Assembly (NCBI GenBank): GCA_028287465.1
Contig: JAQBPO010000100.1
Coordinates: 1 to 64,000, forward strand
Length of the DNA stretch: 64,000 bases
From: Fibrobacterota bacterium
GTDB lineage: Bacteria > Fibrobacterota > Fibrobacteria > UBA11236
Direction of reading: 5' to 3'
The notes beneath the pieces were generated by a model, which had not been told where the DNA came from, did no database searches, and saw nothing but the letters and a program-made list of their open reading frames with translations. The translations under genes were made by a program, and so were the position numbers. This document shows positions 50,123-59,360 of this stretch, piece by piece. The stretch's first letter is position 1, and each line of letters opens with the position of its first letter.

Positions 50123-53100
50123 CTATTTCCCCTTTTCCGTGAAGACCAGTTGGACGTCATCGTTCCGGACCACCTGGGTCAGGAAGTCGCGCAGCTTGGG
50201 CACGTCCTTGCCCGCGACCGGCTCCCCCAGATTGAGGACCGCGGACCGGGTATAACTCAACACGTTTCCCTTCAGGGTGAAGGTCAGGTTATAGTCCCCA
50301 TACGGTGATTTAAGCCGGACCGGCTCGGGGCGGTTGAGCAGCTTCCATTTCGGCGGGAAGGATACGGTGCCGCGCGTGGCGTAGGTTCCCACGCTGTACC
50401 AGGACGCGTACAGGTCCGCGCCGGCCGGCCTGGGCTGATCGTCCGGGATGTCCATATTCGACAGGCGATCCGGCATGTAAAGGGAGAAGATGCGCGTCGG
50501 GCCCGAGACCTTCACGGCTTGGCGACCGCGGAAATGATAGGCGTATTCGACGGAATCGGTCCCCGTTCCCAGATCTCCGAAGGAGAGGGAATCCAGCGCC
50601 ACGTCGGCATAATCGTCGGACAGCACCTTGAGCATTTCCTGGCGGCGCTCCTCCTGGTTCAGGAACCGGAAACCGTCCCGGTGCCCGCGCGCGAGTACGC
50701 CCGTCCGGACGGTGCGGGCGTCGATGTCCGCGGATCCGGAATCCGTGAGCGCGCATTTGAAGGTGCGGGAAACCCTGCGTTCCGCCGGAGCGTCCACGGG
50801 AAGCCGGATCAGGTCGCGGTTGCCCCTGGAAATCACCAAGGCCATCGAACCCTGATCGGCCTTGGGGATCCGGTTCCAATTCAGATGAGGATCGGTCAGG
50901 TCCACGAAATGCTGCGCGCCGTCCACGGTGAGGCCCAGGATGCAATGGTTGAAATGCGGGCCCACCGGGCCCGGCCGGGTACCGTATTCGTCGCGGGTGG
51001 CCACCAGCACCAATCGGCTTTGCATCCCGCCGAGCTGCAACAAGGTCTTGGCGAGAGCGGCCATGTCCTTGCAATCCCCGAGGCGGGAAGCGATGACTTC
51101 CTGGGAGGATTGCGGGATCCAGCCGCTCTGCCGGAAGGAGAGGCTGCTGTAGGCGATGTTGTCCGTGACGTAACGATGCACGCGCGCGACCTTTTCCGTT
51201 TCCGTCGCGGCCCCCGCGAAGAGCGAATCCGCGATCTTGCGCAGGATGGGCGAGGGTTCGGTCTTGTGGTCGGTCAGGTTGGCGTACCATTCGGTGATGC
51301 GGCCCCAATCGGAGAAGGTCGAGTACAGAACGTCCGGCGCGGTCTCCTCATTGATGGGCAGGAAGCGTTCATTGATGGGGGGGGCATAGGGTCCGCGGGT
51401 GAAGAGGCGCATTTTGACGCCGGCTTTTTCCGAAGCCGACTTGACGATGCCCTTGCCCCGGACCGAATAGCCGATGGTATCCGCGGCCATGTAGAGGCGC
51501 AGGCGGGAATCGAATACGGGCATCCCCAGCTTGAAGTCGTACACGCCCCAGGCCTGGCGGGCCATCTCGCCGTCGTAATCGTCCTTGATGGTCCACTCCA
51601 TCACGATGCAGTCGCCGGGTTCCAGGGACTTGAAGATCAAGGTCCGGCCGCCGACGACCTCGGCGTCCACCTCGCTTCCGGCGGCCTTGCGCGAGAAGGC
51701 CCGGGTCACGCCCAGGCTCTGGTAGGTGGAGTTGTAGGGGATGGAATATTGCTTCCAGTTGTTGACCGCATCCTGGCTGGGCAGGTGCACGACCAGGAAA
51801 CCGCGGTGGCGGACCGCGCGGCTAGGATAGAAGTATACGTCCTCGATATAGGAAAGGATGGATCCGCGATCCCGCTTCAGCCCTTCCCAGCCGGCGGAGG
51901 CGCGCACGAGGCTGTCCACGGAAGGAAGCGGCGCCAGGGATTCGAAAGTGGGCTTGCCGTCCATTGTCATCAACTTGTCCCAGGACGGGAAATCGTTGTA
52001 GTTGGATTCGACGCTCTGCTTAAGGGTCTTCTTGGCGCCGTCCTTGTCGCCGGCCAGGGAGCGCAAGGTCCCCTTCAAGCCCAGCAATCCCGGATTGAAA
52101 GGGGCCAGGGCCAACGCCGATGCCAGGTATTTCTCCGCCTCGTCGTACCGCTTCTGGTGCATGTTGATATTGGCCAGCGTCATGAGGAGATTGGGATTGT
52201 CCGGCAGGTATCCGGTGCCTTCCCGCAGGACATCCACGGCTTGGGAGAAGTCGCCGGACTTCAGGTACAGGTCCGACAAGGCGGAATAGGCGCCGACGTT
52301 CGCGTGGCCGTGCTTGAGATATTTCCTCCAGGCATCGATGGCTTCCTTCTTGCGGCCTTGGTTCATGTAGACGATGGAAAGGAAATTGGCGGTTTCATCG
52401 TCGAAATCCTGGTTCGCGTTCTCCAGGGTGGCGAAGACCTTGAAGGCTTCGTCGCGACGCCCAAGTTGCGCGAGCTTCCCCATCGTGGTGAGCAGAGCGC
52501 GCTTGGTCGATTTCATCTCGTCCGGGGATTTGGAGAGGAACTCGAGGACCGCCTCCGGCCCGGCGGAATTGATCAGGCGCGCCAGTTCCTGGTTCCATCC
52601 CGACGCGCAATACGGGCTGTTGCGGTACGCCGCCTTATAGTATTCCTGGGAACGCGTGGATTGGCGGCTGCGCATGAGGGTTTCGGCCATCAGGGAAAGC
52701 CATAGCGAGCTTTGCGGATGCCGCTCGAGCCTGCGCAAGGCCCACACTTCGCCGCTATCGGTCATCTCGTGTACGTTGAACAGGTCCATTACCAAAAGGG
52801 CCGCGTCCTCGTCGTCGGGATTCTTCCTCAGGCGCTCGCGCAGGTAGCCGATCTCGCGATCGAAGGCGGGCATGCTCTTGAGGTTCTCCGCCGTCCCCGG
52901 TTCCTTCGGATAGGCGCCTTCCGGCTTGGCGACCTTGAGATCGGCCGCGCCGCGCCCATCGGCTTCCATGAAACGCAGGAGGAAATTCGCGTAACGATCC
53001 TCGCTCCCCAATTTGACCAGGATGCGGTTGGAACCCTTCCGCAAGGTCACCGGTTGCACGAAGGCGTCCGCGCCCGTGTTCCGGAATGCCCGTTCGGCCA

Positions 53101-53983
53101 GCACCAATCTGTCGTTCAGGAATACCTTGAAGCTGCCCGAAGCCCCGAAGGCGAGTTGCACCTTGCGTTCCGAAGGGCTTTCCACCTGGGTCGCGTAATA
53201 GTTGACGGCGTTCAGGGCAGTGCCATGGTTGTTGCTCCAGATCCAGGTGGCGGGGGAGGGGACATTGAGGGGGAACCAGCGCACCTTGTCCCCGTTCTTG
53301 CCGTCGTGCGCCTGGCCCAGGGCGACCCCGGACTCGGGCGGATAAGCCATATCGAATCCGCTGCCGGAAATGTTCGAGAAGGGACCGACCGTCCACCACT
53401 TCCGGATGATGGACATGTCGGCCGTGATCTTCTCCGCCTTGGAGATTTCGCCGTCCTGCAGGTAACGATGGCTCAATTCGAAGACGGCGGGCGAGGTCAG
53501 TTGCGAAGGATGCCTGGCGAGCTCCTGGCCCAATTCGAATACCTTGGGCACGGAATAGGCCGCCCAGATATCCGAATGGTTCAGGTGGCGCAGCTGCCCG
53601 GCCATCAGGGCCAGGGTATCCTTGTCCCTGGCGAATCCATCCAGGGTCCATTTTATCTCATCCACGTTCTGTCCGATGAACCTGGAAACCACGCCGGCTC
53701 CGCGGCAGGCTTCCCCGGCGACGACCGGATCCTTGTCGGAGCATTTCATCCGGAAGGCATCCCTTGCCTCGAGGGGTTTATTGTCCAGGAACAGTTTCCA
53801 CGCGGCTTTGTTGCCCTGATCGGCGTTACCGCTTCCCAAGGCGGAACCGGCCTTGTCATCCCAGGTCGCCTTGGCCACCGCGGCGCCCCGGGCGTCGAAT
53901 ACGGATAAGGAAAGGGACGCGGCGAGGACACATGGAAAGACGTTGCGGGCGCGGACGGAAAAGGAAAGGGGCCAAACTGGCAT
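50123..53983 (-). CDS. TPR, DUF3857 and transglutaminase-like protein
   Basis: A 1286-residue exported protein (signal about 8-33). About 200-650: helical repeats, including TPR units (EAIDAWRKYLKHGHANVGAYSALSDLYLKSGDFSQAVDVL, NPNLLMTLANINMHQKRYDEAEKYLASALALAPFNPG). About 690-860: DUF3857 (YNSTYQSLGVTRAF...EVVGGRTLIFKSLEPGDCIVMEWTI). About 930-1040: a transglutaminase-like domain with GDCKDMAALAKTLL (Cys), HFNHCIL (His) and DLTD (Asp). The C-terminal 200 residues form a beta-domain. This architecture is common in FCB bacteria; role unproven. GGGAG precedes ATG 53983. Confidence 0.88.
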   Translation of the reverse strand: MPVWPLSFSVRARNVFPCVLAASLSLSVFDARGAAVAKATWDDKAGSALGSGNADQGNKAAWKLFLDNKPLEARDAFRMKCSDKDPVVAGEACRGAGVVSRFIGQNVDEIKWTLDGFARDKDTLALMAGQLRHLNHSDIWAAYSVPKVFELGQELARHPSQLTSPAVFELSHRYLQDGEISKAEKITADMSIIRKWWTVGPFSNISGSGFDMAYPPESGVALGQAHDGKNGDKVRWFPLNVPSPATWIWSNNHGTALNAVNYYATQVESPSERKVQLAFGASGSFKVFLNDRLVLAERAFRNTGADAFVQPVTLRKGSNRILVKLGSEDRYANFLLRFMEADGRGAADLKVAKPEGAYPKEPGTAENLKSMPAFDREIGYLRERLRKNPDDEDAALLVMDLFNVHEMTDSGEVWALRRLERHPQSSLWLSLMAETLMRSRQSTRSQEYYKAAYRNSPYCASGWNQELARLINSAGPEAVLEFLSKSPDEMKSTKRALLTTMGKLAQLGRRDEAFKVFATLENANQDFDDETANFLSIVYMNQGRKKEAIDAWRKYLKHGHANVGAYSALSDLYLKSGDFSQAVDVLREGTGYLPDNPNLLMTLANINMHQKRYDEAEKYLASALALAPFNPGLLGLKGTLRSLAGDKDGAKKTLKQSVESNYNDFPSWDKLMTMDGKPTFESLAPLPSVDSLVRASAGWEGLKRDRGSILSYIEDVYFYPSRAVRHRGFLVVHLPSQDAVNNWKQYSIPYNSTYQSLGVTRAFSRKAAGSEVDAEVVGGRTLIFKSLEPGDCIVMEWTIKDDYDGEMARQAWGVYDFKLGMPVFDSRLRLYMAADTIGYSVRGKGIVKSASEKAGVKMRLFTRGPYAPPINERFLPINEETAPDVLYSTFSDWGRITEWYANLTDHKTEPSPILRKIADSLFAGAATETEKVARVHRYVTDNIAYSSLSFRQSGWIPQSSQEVIASRLGDCKDMAALAKTLLQLGGMQSRLVLVATRDEYGTRPGPVGPHFNHCILGLTVDGAQHFVDLTDPHLNWNRIPKADQGSMALVISRGNRDLIRLPVDAPAERRVSRTFKCALTDSGSADIDARTVRTGVLARGHRDGFRFLNQEERRQEMLKVLSDDYADVALDSLSFGDLGTGTDSVEYAYHFRGRQAVKVSGPTRIFSLYMPDRLSNMDIPDDQPRPAGADLYASWYSVGTYATRGTVSFPPKWKLLNRPEPVRLKSPYGDYNLTFTLKGNVLSYTRSAVLNLGEPVAGKDVPKLRDFLTQVVRNDDVQLVFTEKGK

Positions 53984-54136
53984 CGGATCTCCCGGGGGAC
54001 GTTGCATCCGGCCTGGAGGGGCCGGAAAATCAAGGTATATAAACGCGTGGGTTGGGGAAAGCGGCGGGCAAACCGGCAAGGATACCGACGCGCATTCCGC
54101 GTGGGCCCTGCAGCGGAGCGGAACCGGGGGGGATGG

Positions 54137-55543
54137 TCAGGGAGAGATCGAGAACCGGGAGCGGGCGACCCTGCCGTCAAAGCGGGTTTCCACCACATAT
54201 AGGCCAGGGGCAAGGGTCCGGGCCCAGGGCATGCGGATCCGTCCCGACCGCGATCCCCGCATGGAACGGCTTTCCAGGATACGGCCGTCCGCGGTCATCA
54301 TGCGCACCTCGAACTCCTGATCGGCATCGGTCAGGAAGACGGCTTGATCGGCATCGGCTTCCAGAAGCCAGGGCGGCGCTTCCGGAGGCGATGAGGCGAT
54401 TCCCGTGACGGACATGACATTCACCTGCCATGCGGCCGAGTCGTTCAAAAGGCCGTCCGGATCCTTGCGGACCATATGGGTTGTGTCCGCCACCTTGACG
54501 GAGACGCGATGCGGGCCCGGGGCCAGCGCCTGGGTGAATTGCGGACCGGTGATTGAAGTCGAAGGATTCCCGTCCACGGTCCAGCGGATCTCGAGGCCAT
54601 GGGAGAGAGGCTGCTTGACCTTGATCCGTAATGGGGCGATTTGATTCGCGGCAACGGTCACGGGACCCGGTTTCGGGAGCGCGGAATCAATCGGGGAGAT
54701 CTGGGAATACAGGGAGAGAAGCACGGTTTCCGAACAGGCTTCGCAGAAGGGGATGCCGTTCTCGCGCATGCGGCAGTTCTGCTTGGGCCGGTACCAGCCT
54801 TTGGGGTTATAGGCTGCGCCTTCGAAAAGGCCGGGCAGGTTGGCATAGATCTGGGTCTCCGGGGTGGGCACCGGGGTGGCCGCCGCGATCCAATGGCTCC
54901 AGGGAATGGAGGAGCGCGACGTACGCTGGGTGGTGTTGGGCGCTTCCCAGGGTTCCACTCCGGCATAATCGTATTCGTCCCCCAGGCCGGCGAAGGAATG
55001 CTGGGCCTCATGCGCGATGATTTCCGGATTGGCGTAACAGGCGACCGCCACCTGGCCGCCGGAACCGCCGTACCGATCGCTGTTCACGACCGTGAACTGC
55101 ATATCCGCTTCCGGAAGGTATTTGTTGATGAGGGTCATGGCCTTGGAATCGTTGATGGTCAGCAACCGGCCGTCATAGCTGGCGCCGAAATAGGTGTCCC
55201 GGTAAACGCCTTCGGCGGGCACATCGGCCCCGGACTGGTTGGATGGAACGAAGATCGCGTAGACGTTGAAGTAGCCTTCGTAATCCCGGAAGGGTTCGTC
55301 CTTGATCACCCCATCCGCTATGGTCTTCAGGTGCATAAGGAACCTGGATTTCTCGGCGGCCGTGTATCCGTCCCCGAGAATGACCATGTTGACGCGCTTG
55401 TTACGCGGTCCGGTCTCCTTCACGATGGAGAATTCAGGGGTCTGCGCCAGGATCGGGAAGGCGAACGCGAACGCGGCCGCGACCAGGGGGATCCGTACGG
55501 CGGCGGAAAGGAGGCCGCGGTGTTTCGGCTCAGGTATCCTCAT
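54137..55543 (-). CDS. M64 family metallopeptidase with sorting tail
   Basis: A 468-residue secreted protein (signal about 15-34). The IgA peptidase M64 pattern is clear: NMVILGDGYTAAEKSRF near the N-terminus, FNVYAIFVPSNQSGAD, ALINKYLPEA-like helix and zinc motif IIAHEAQHSFAGLGDEYDY (HExxH). A beta-sandwich follows (about 290-360), and the last 80 residues, ending LAPGLYVVETRFDGRVARSRFSISP, resemble a T9SS sorting domain. ATG overlaps the stop of the upstream gene (55540-55543). Confidence 0.88.
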   Translation of the reverse strand: MRIPEPKHRGLLSAAVRIPLVAAAFAFAFPILAQTPEFSIVKETGPRNKRVNMVILGDGYTAAEKSRFLMHLKTIADGVIKDEPFRDYEGYFNVYAIFVPSNQSGADVPAEGVYRDTYFGASYDGRLLTINDSKAMTLINKYLPEADMQFTVVNSDRYGGSGGQVAVACYANPEIIAHEAQHSFAGLGDEYDYAGVEPWEAPNTTQRTSRSSIPWSHWIAAATPVPTPETQIYANLPGLFEGAAYNPKGWYRPKQNCRMRENGIPFCEACSETVLLSLYSQISPIDSALPKPGPVTVAANQIAPLRIKVKQPLSHGLEIRWTVDGNPSTSITGPQFTQALAPGPHRVSVKVADTTHMVRKDPDGLLNDSAAWQVNVMSVTGIASSPPEAPPWLLEADADQAVFLTDADQEFEVRMMTADGRILESRSMRGSRSGRIRMPWARTLAPGLYVVETRFDGRVARSRFSISP

Positions 55544-56112
55544 TCCAGGGGGAATTCCGCGATGAGGGTCTTCCGGGGCGAGGGTTGCGGGCCTAGGACC
55601 TCGGCGGCGCCGGCTTTGGGAGCCGCGGGGGCGGCCGGGCGCGCATGCCGGTAAAAGCGGATGGTCCGTGCCTCCGGTTCAGGAATGCGCAGGTAGATAT
55701 CCGATGTATCGACGCGCCGCTGCTGGGACCGCAAGCCATGATCGCCCTTTTCCTGGAATTCGACGCGTTGCACTCCGGGATCCCCCAGGAAGCGGGTGGA
55801 CAGCCTGCGGCCATCCGGGCCCAGCAGATCGAAACTGAATCCGGACCGCGGCGTTTCAGACGCCTCGGCCATCATCCGGGCCCGCTTGGCGCCGGTCAGG
55901 CGCGGGGTCTTGACCGCGGCGGGAACGCGCTGGCTCTCGATCAAGGTGAGATTCCCGATGGAGGAAACGGAGTCGGTCAGGGCCGCCGTATCGCGGGTCC
56001 AGCGGTAGTGGAGGAGCAGCAAGGTGCCTTCGCTATGGGCGGATTCCTGCGCGAGCGCGGACGCGGCCAGGGCCAGCATCAGGAGTATGGGCGGTGCGGT
56101 CCGGGGCTTCAT
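55540..56112 (-). CDS. exported partner of the M64 peptidase
   Basis: A 190-residue exported protein (signal MKPRTAPPILLMLALAASALA). The mature part has beta strands and motifs such as GTLLLLHYRWTRDTAALTDS and FSFDLLGPDGRRLSTRFLGDPGVQRVEF. Genes of this sort precede M64 peptidases in FCB genomes; function unknown. Coupled by a four-base overlap to the peptidase. The frame is open to 56481, but the signal peptide fixes ATG 56112. Confidence 0.72.
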   Translation of the reverse strand: MKPRTAPPILLMLALAASALAQESAHSEGTLLLLHYRWTRDTAALTDSVSSIGNLTLIESQRVPAAVKTPRLTGAKRARMMAEASETPRSGFSFDLLGPDGRRLSTRFLGDPGVQRVEFQEKGDHGLRSQQRRVDTSDIYLRIPEPEARTIRFYRHARPAAPAAPKAGAAEVLGPQPSPRKTLIAEFPLE

Positions 56113-56251
56113 GGGATTGAAATTACCGTCGAAGCGATTCAGGGGATGGGGGTATTTCCCCCTTGAAACCGGAATTCGTTGTCCCGTGGACATACCTGCG
56201 AGGCGACCGCGCGGGAACGGCAACCCAAATGCCTGCGGAAACGCCAGGACT

Positions 56252-57331
56252 TCAAACGGAAAGCGGAGTCTTGAAGGGTTCGCCCGCGGTCTCCCGGACG
56301 TACCTGGGGACGGCGTAACCGGGAAGTTTCCCCCTGAGGGCTTCGATGAGATCCCGGCCCTTCGCTTCCGGGGTTTCGAAATGGGCCGTGCCCACGACCC
56401 GATCCAATTGGTGCAGGTAATAGGGCAGGACGCCTTGGGCAAGCAGGCCGCGGGAGAGATCGGCCAGGACATCGGCATCATCGTTGATTCCGGCCATGAG
56501 CACGGCCTGGTTCAGAAGCATGGCGCCGGCGGCGCGCAGGCCGGAAAGGGCGCGGCCGGTCCCGGCGTCCAGTTCATTGGCGTGATTGGCGTGGATGACC
56601 ACGATCAGGGTCTTGGCCTCGGACAGGGAGCGGAGCATGGCGAGCAGGCCGGGTTCGATCCGGCTCGGAAGGACGATGGGAAGGCGGGTATGGAACCGCA
56701 CCGTCCGCAAGCGGGGAAGGGCTGCCGCCCTTTCCAGGATCCGTTCCAGGCGTCGATTGTCCAGGAAGAGGGGATCCCCGCCGCTGAGGACGATTTCATC
56801 CACGCCTTCCGCGCTTTCGAGATAGGCCCAGGCCTCGTCCCACCCGGCTTGGCCGCGCGGCATGTCGCCATAAGGGAACTCCCGGCGGAAGCAATATCGG
56901 CAATGGACGGCGCATTGATGGGAAACCATCAACAAAGCGCGGGAGTCGTACTTATGGAGGAGTCCGGGAACGACCTGGGAAGCAAGGTCCCCGACCGCAT
57001 CGGCCAGGAAGCCCGGAACCGATCGGGTCTCGCCGTCCCGGGGCAGGACCTGGAGCAGCAGCGGATCCCGCCAATCCCCTTTTACCATGCGGGACGCGAA
57101 GCTTTGGGGGACCAGGACCGGGAAGGCCGGATCGGGTGCCAAGCCTTCCGGGGCTTGGGCAGGGTCCAGGTCCAGGAATCGCAATAGGGATTCCCCGGTC
57201 CGGAAAGCGTCCTGCATTTCCTTTTGCCAGCGGACGGGCTCCCGGGACGTTGTCCCGGCCGTTTCGGGCCGTCCCGCATGGTCCAAGAGGCCGGATCGCG
57301 CGGTTACGGAGGTTTTTGGAAGGATTGGCAT
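56252..57331 (-). CDS. epmB: EF-P beta-lysylation protein EpmB (KamA-type radical SAM)
   Basis: A 359-residue radical SAM aminomutase. The [4Fe-4S] motif is CAVHCRYC (Cys140, Cys144, Cys147), followed by EIVLSGGDPLFL and PLP/lysine-binding-like GxxxxxxH segments. It converts (S)-alpha-lysine to (R)-beta-lysine for EF-P modification. It is 123 bases divergent from efp, with epmA downstream of efp, so the three form a functional set. Length and lack of a C-terminal multimerisation domain match EpmB rather than lysine 2,3-aminomutase. Confidence 0.93.
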   Translation of the reverse strand: MPILPKTSVTARSGLLDHAGRPETAGTTSREPVRWQKEMQDAFRTGESLLRFLDLDPAQAPEGLAPDPAFPVLVPQSFASRMVKGDWRDPLLLQVLPRDGETRSVPGFLADAVGDLASQVVPGLLHKYDSRALLMVSHQCAVHCRYCFRREFPYGDMPRGQAGWDEAWAYLESAEGVDEIVLSGGDPLFLDNRRLERILERAAALPRLRTVRFHTRLPIVLPSRIEPGLLAMLRSLSEAKTLIVVIHANHANELDAGTGRALSGLRAAGAMLLNQAVLMAGINDDADVLADLSRGLLAQGVLPYYLHQLDRVVGTAHFETPEAKGRDLIEALRGKLPGYAVPRYVRETAGEPFKTPLSV

Positions 57332-57454
57332 GATATTTCTATATCTTGTGGCCCAATTCGAGGTTTGTCGCCCGGGATTCGCATCGCAAATCCCCGCTTC
57401 CGGCCTGGATGAAAACAGTACTGAATATAATCAGAATCGACCCGGAGGGCCCCC

Positions 57455-58021
57455 ATGGGCACAGTAAGCACGAACGAATTCAGGAAGCGTTTGAAAATCA
57501 TGTTGGACGATCAGCCCTGCATGATCGTGGAGAACGAATTCGTCAAACCGGGTAAGGGGCAGGCCTTCAACCGCGTCCGGCTCAAGAACCTGATCACGGG
57601 CCGTCAGCTGGAGAAAACCTTCAAGTCCGGCGACTCCTTCCAGGAAGCCGACATCACCAACACCACCATGCAATTCCTCTATACGGACGGCGTCAACTAC
57701 ACCTTCATGGACACCAAGTCCTATGAGCAGGTGGAGATTTCCAAGGAGAACATGGACGGGGCGGAAAAGTGGCTGCTCGAGAACACGGAGTGCGACATCT
57801 CCTTTTGGGGCGATCGTCCCATTTCCGTGACCCCGCCCGTCTTCATGGATCTCACCATCACCTATACCGAGCCCGCGGTCAAAGGCGACACCTCGAACAA
57901 CGTGACCAAGGCGGCCAAGGTCGAGACCGGCGCGGAAATCCAGATCCCGCTGTTCATCGGCCAGGGCGACCGCGTGAAGATCGATACCCGCACCGGGGAA
58001 TACGTCGAACGCGCGAAGTAG
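57455..58021 (+). CDS. efp: elongation factor P
   Basis: A 188-residue EF-P with three domains: KOW-like N-terminal domain and two OB folds. The modification loop is KPGKGQAF with Lys34 at the tip, the residue beta-lysylated by EpmA/EpmB. It relieves ribosome stalling at polyproline, relevant because this window encodes very proline-rich proteins. GGAGG lies seven bases before ATG. The tail TGEYVERAK is the usual C-terminus. Confidence 0.97.
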   Translation: MGTVSTNEFRKRLKIMLDDQPCMIVENEFVKPGKGQAFNRVRLKNLITGRQLEKTFKSGDSFQEADITNTTMQFLYTDGVNYTFMDTKSYEQVEISKENMDGAEKWLLENTECDISFWGDRPISVTPPVFMDLTITYTEPAVKGDTSNNVTKAAKVETGAEIQIPLFIGQGDRVKIDTRTGEYVERAK

Positions 58022-58091
58022 TCCGGAAGAACGCTAGAATTGGCTTCAGGGGGATTTCCGTCCCCCTTCAATCCATCTCCTCTGATTCCAA

Positions 58092-59084
58092 ATGATTCCG
58101 TCCCACCTTCCCGATCTCCCCGCCCTCCGATTCCGGGCCGAAGCCCTCCGTAACATCCGCGAGTTCTTCCATCGCTCGGGCGTCCTGGAAGTGGAAACGC
58201 CCGTTCTCTCCCGCGGCATCTCCCTGGATTGCCATATCGATGTGTTCTCGTCCCGGTTCCATTCCCTGGGATACCCGCGCGGTTCCGAGGGCGGAGGGGA
58301 CCGCGAAGGCGAAACCTATTACTTGCAGACCTCCCCCGAGCCGCATATGAAGCGCCTTCTCTGCCTGGGTTTTCCGGACCTTTACCAACTCGGGAAGGCC
58401 TTTCGAAACGGTGAAAAGGGTGATTTCCACAATCCCGAATTCACCATGCTGGAGTGGTACCGCCGGGGCTTCTCCCTGATGGACCTGATGGAGGAGGTGG
58501 AAAAGGTCTGCCTAATCGTTACGGGGATCATGCCGAGCGTTCGCTTGACCTACCGGGACGCCTTCGGGGATCGATTGGGGGTCGACCCCCTGGAGATGAG
58601 CCGGGAGGATCTCCTCGCCTTGCCGGAATTGGTTGGACGAGCGCCCTCCCCGGATGCCTTTCCGACCAAGGCCGATGCCTTGGATTTCATCATGAGCCAT
58701 GTGATTGAGCCAGGCTTTCCCAAAGACCGGTTTACCTTCGTCCATGATTTCCCGGCCGAACAGGCGGCCCAGGCCCAGGTCCATGAAAGCGACCCCCGGG
58801 TAGCCCATCGGTTCGAGGTCTACGGCGGGGGCATGGAACTGGGGAACGGCTACCTGGAATTGGCGGATCCGGTGGAGTACGAACGCAGATTTAATGGGGA
58901 AAACGCCAAGCGTCGGGCCGCGGGAAAGCCGGAATTGCCCCAGGACCCGGCCTTATTGGGCGATTTGCGCCGGGGGTTGCCGGCTTGCGCCGGGGTGGCC
59001 ATGGGGGTGGACCGTCTGGTGCAACTCGCCTTGGGCCGGGAGAATATCCGATCCGTGCTGGCGTTTCCCTGGGACGTTTGCTAG
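58092..59084 (+). CDS. epmA: EF-P lysine aminoacylase EpmA
   Basis: A 330-residue class II lysyl-tRNA-synthetase-like protein lacking the anticodon-binding domain. Motif 2 (GKAFRNGEKGDFHNPEFTMLEWYR) and motif 3 (GVAMGVDRLVQLALG) are present; GNGYLELADPVEYERRF is the family sequence. It attaches beta-lysine to EF-P Lys34. ATG 58092 follows efp by 70 bases; the two are probably one transcript. Downstream 59085-59360 holds no supported gene. Confidence 0.95.
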   Translation: MIPSHLPDLPALRFRAEALRNIREFFHRSGVLEVETPVLSRGISLDCHIDVFSSRFHSLGYPRGSEGGGDREGETYYLQTSPEPHMKRLLCLGFPDLYQLGKAFRNGEKGDFHNPEFTMLEWYRRGFSLMDLMEEVEKVCLIVTGIMPSVRLTYRDAFGDRLGVDPLEMSREDLLALPELVGRAPSPDAFPTKADALDFIMSHVIEPGFPKDRFTFVHDFPAEQAAQAQVHESDPRVAHRFEVYGGGMELGNGYLELADPVEYERRFNGENAKRRAAGKPELPQDPALLGDLRRGLPACAGVAMGVDRLVQLALGRENIRSVLAFPWDVC

Positions 59085-59360
59085 TTCCCTTACCTCCGTG
59101 CCAGGCCGGTCGGAGGCCCGCTCCCTGTTGGGCTGAAGGGGGATCCGGAACAAAACGCTCCAGTGCCATTTTTTACCCCGCGCGCCTAAATTAGTTATCT
59201 TTGCAGGGGTTTCCGGAAATCCTTTTTTTCCGGTGACTTGGACAATTCCGCGGCCGCTCTTTCGAGGGCCGGGACCGCCTGGGGGCAGGCGATTTTCTTC
59301 GCCTCGTTTTTGTAGGTCGAATAATCAGGTTGATGCCGATTTCTCATTGTTGGAGATACC

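Noticed and set aside
59195-59347. Possible 50-residue basic protein on the minus strand (MRNRHQPDYS...)
   Set aside because: No Shine-Dalgarno, no recognisable relatives, and it lies inside the likely promoter/leader of the giant TPR gene. Cannot be supported.
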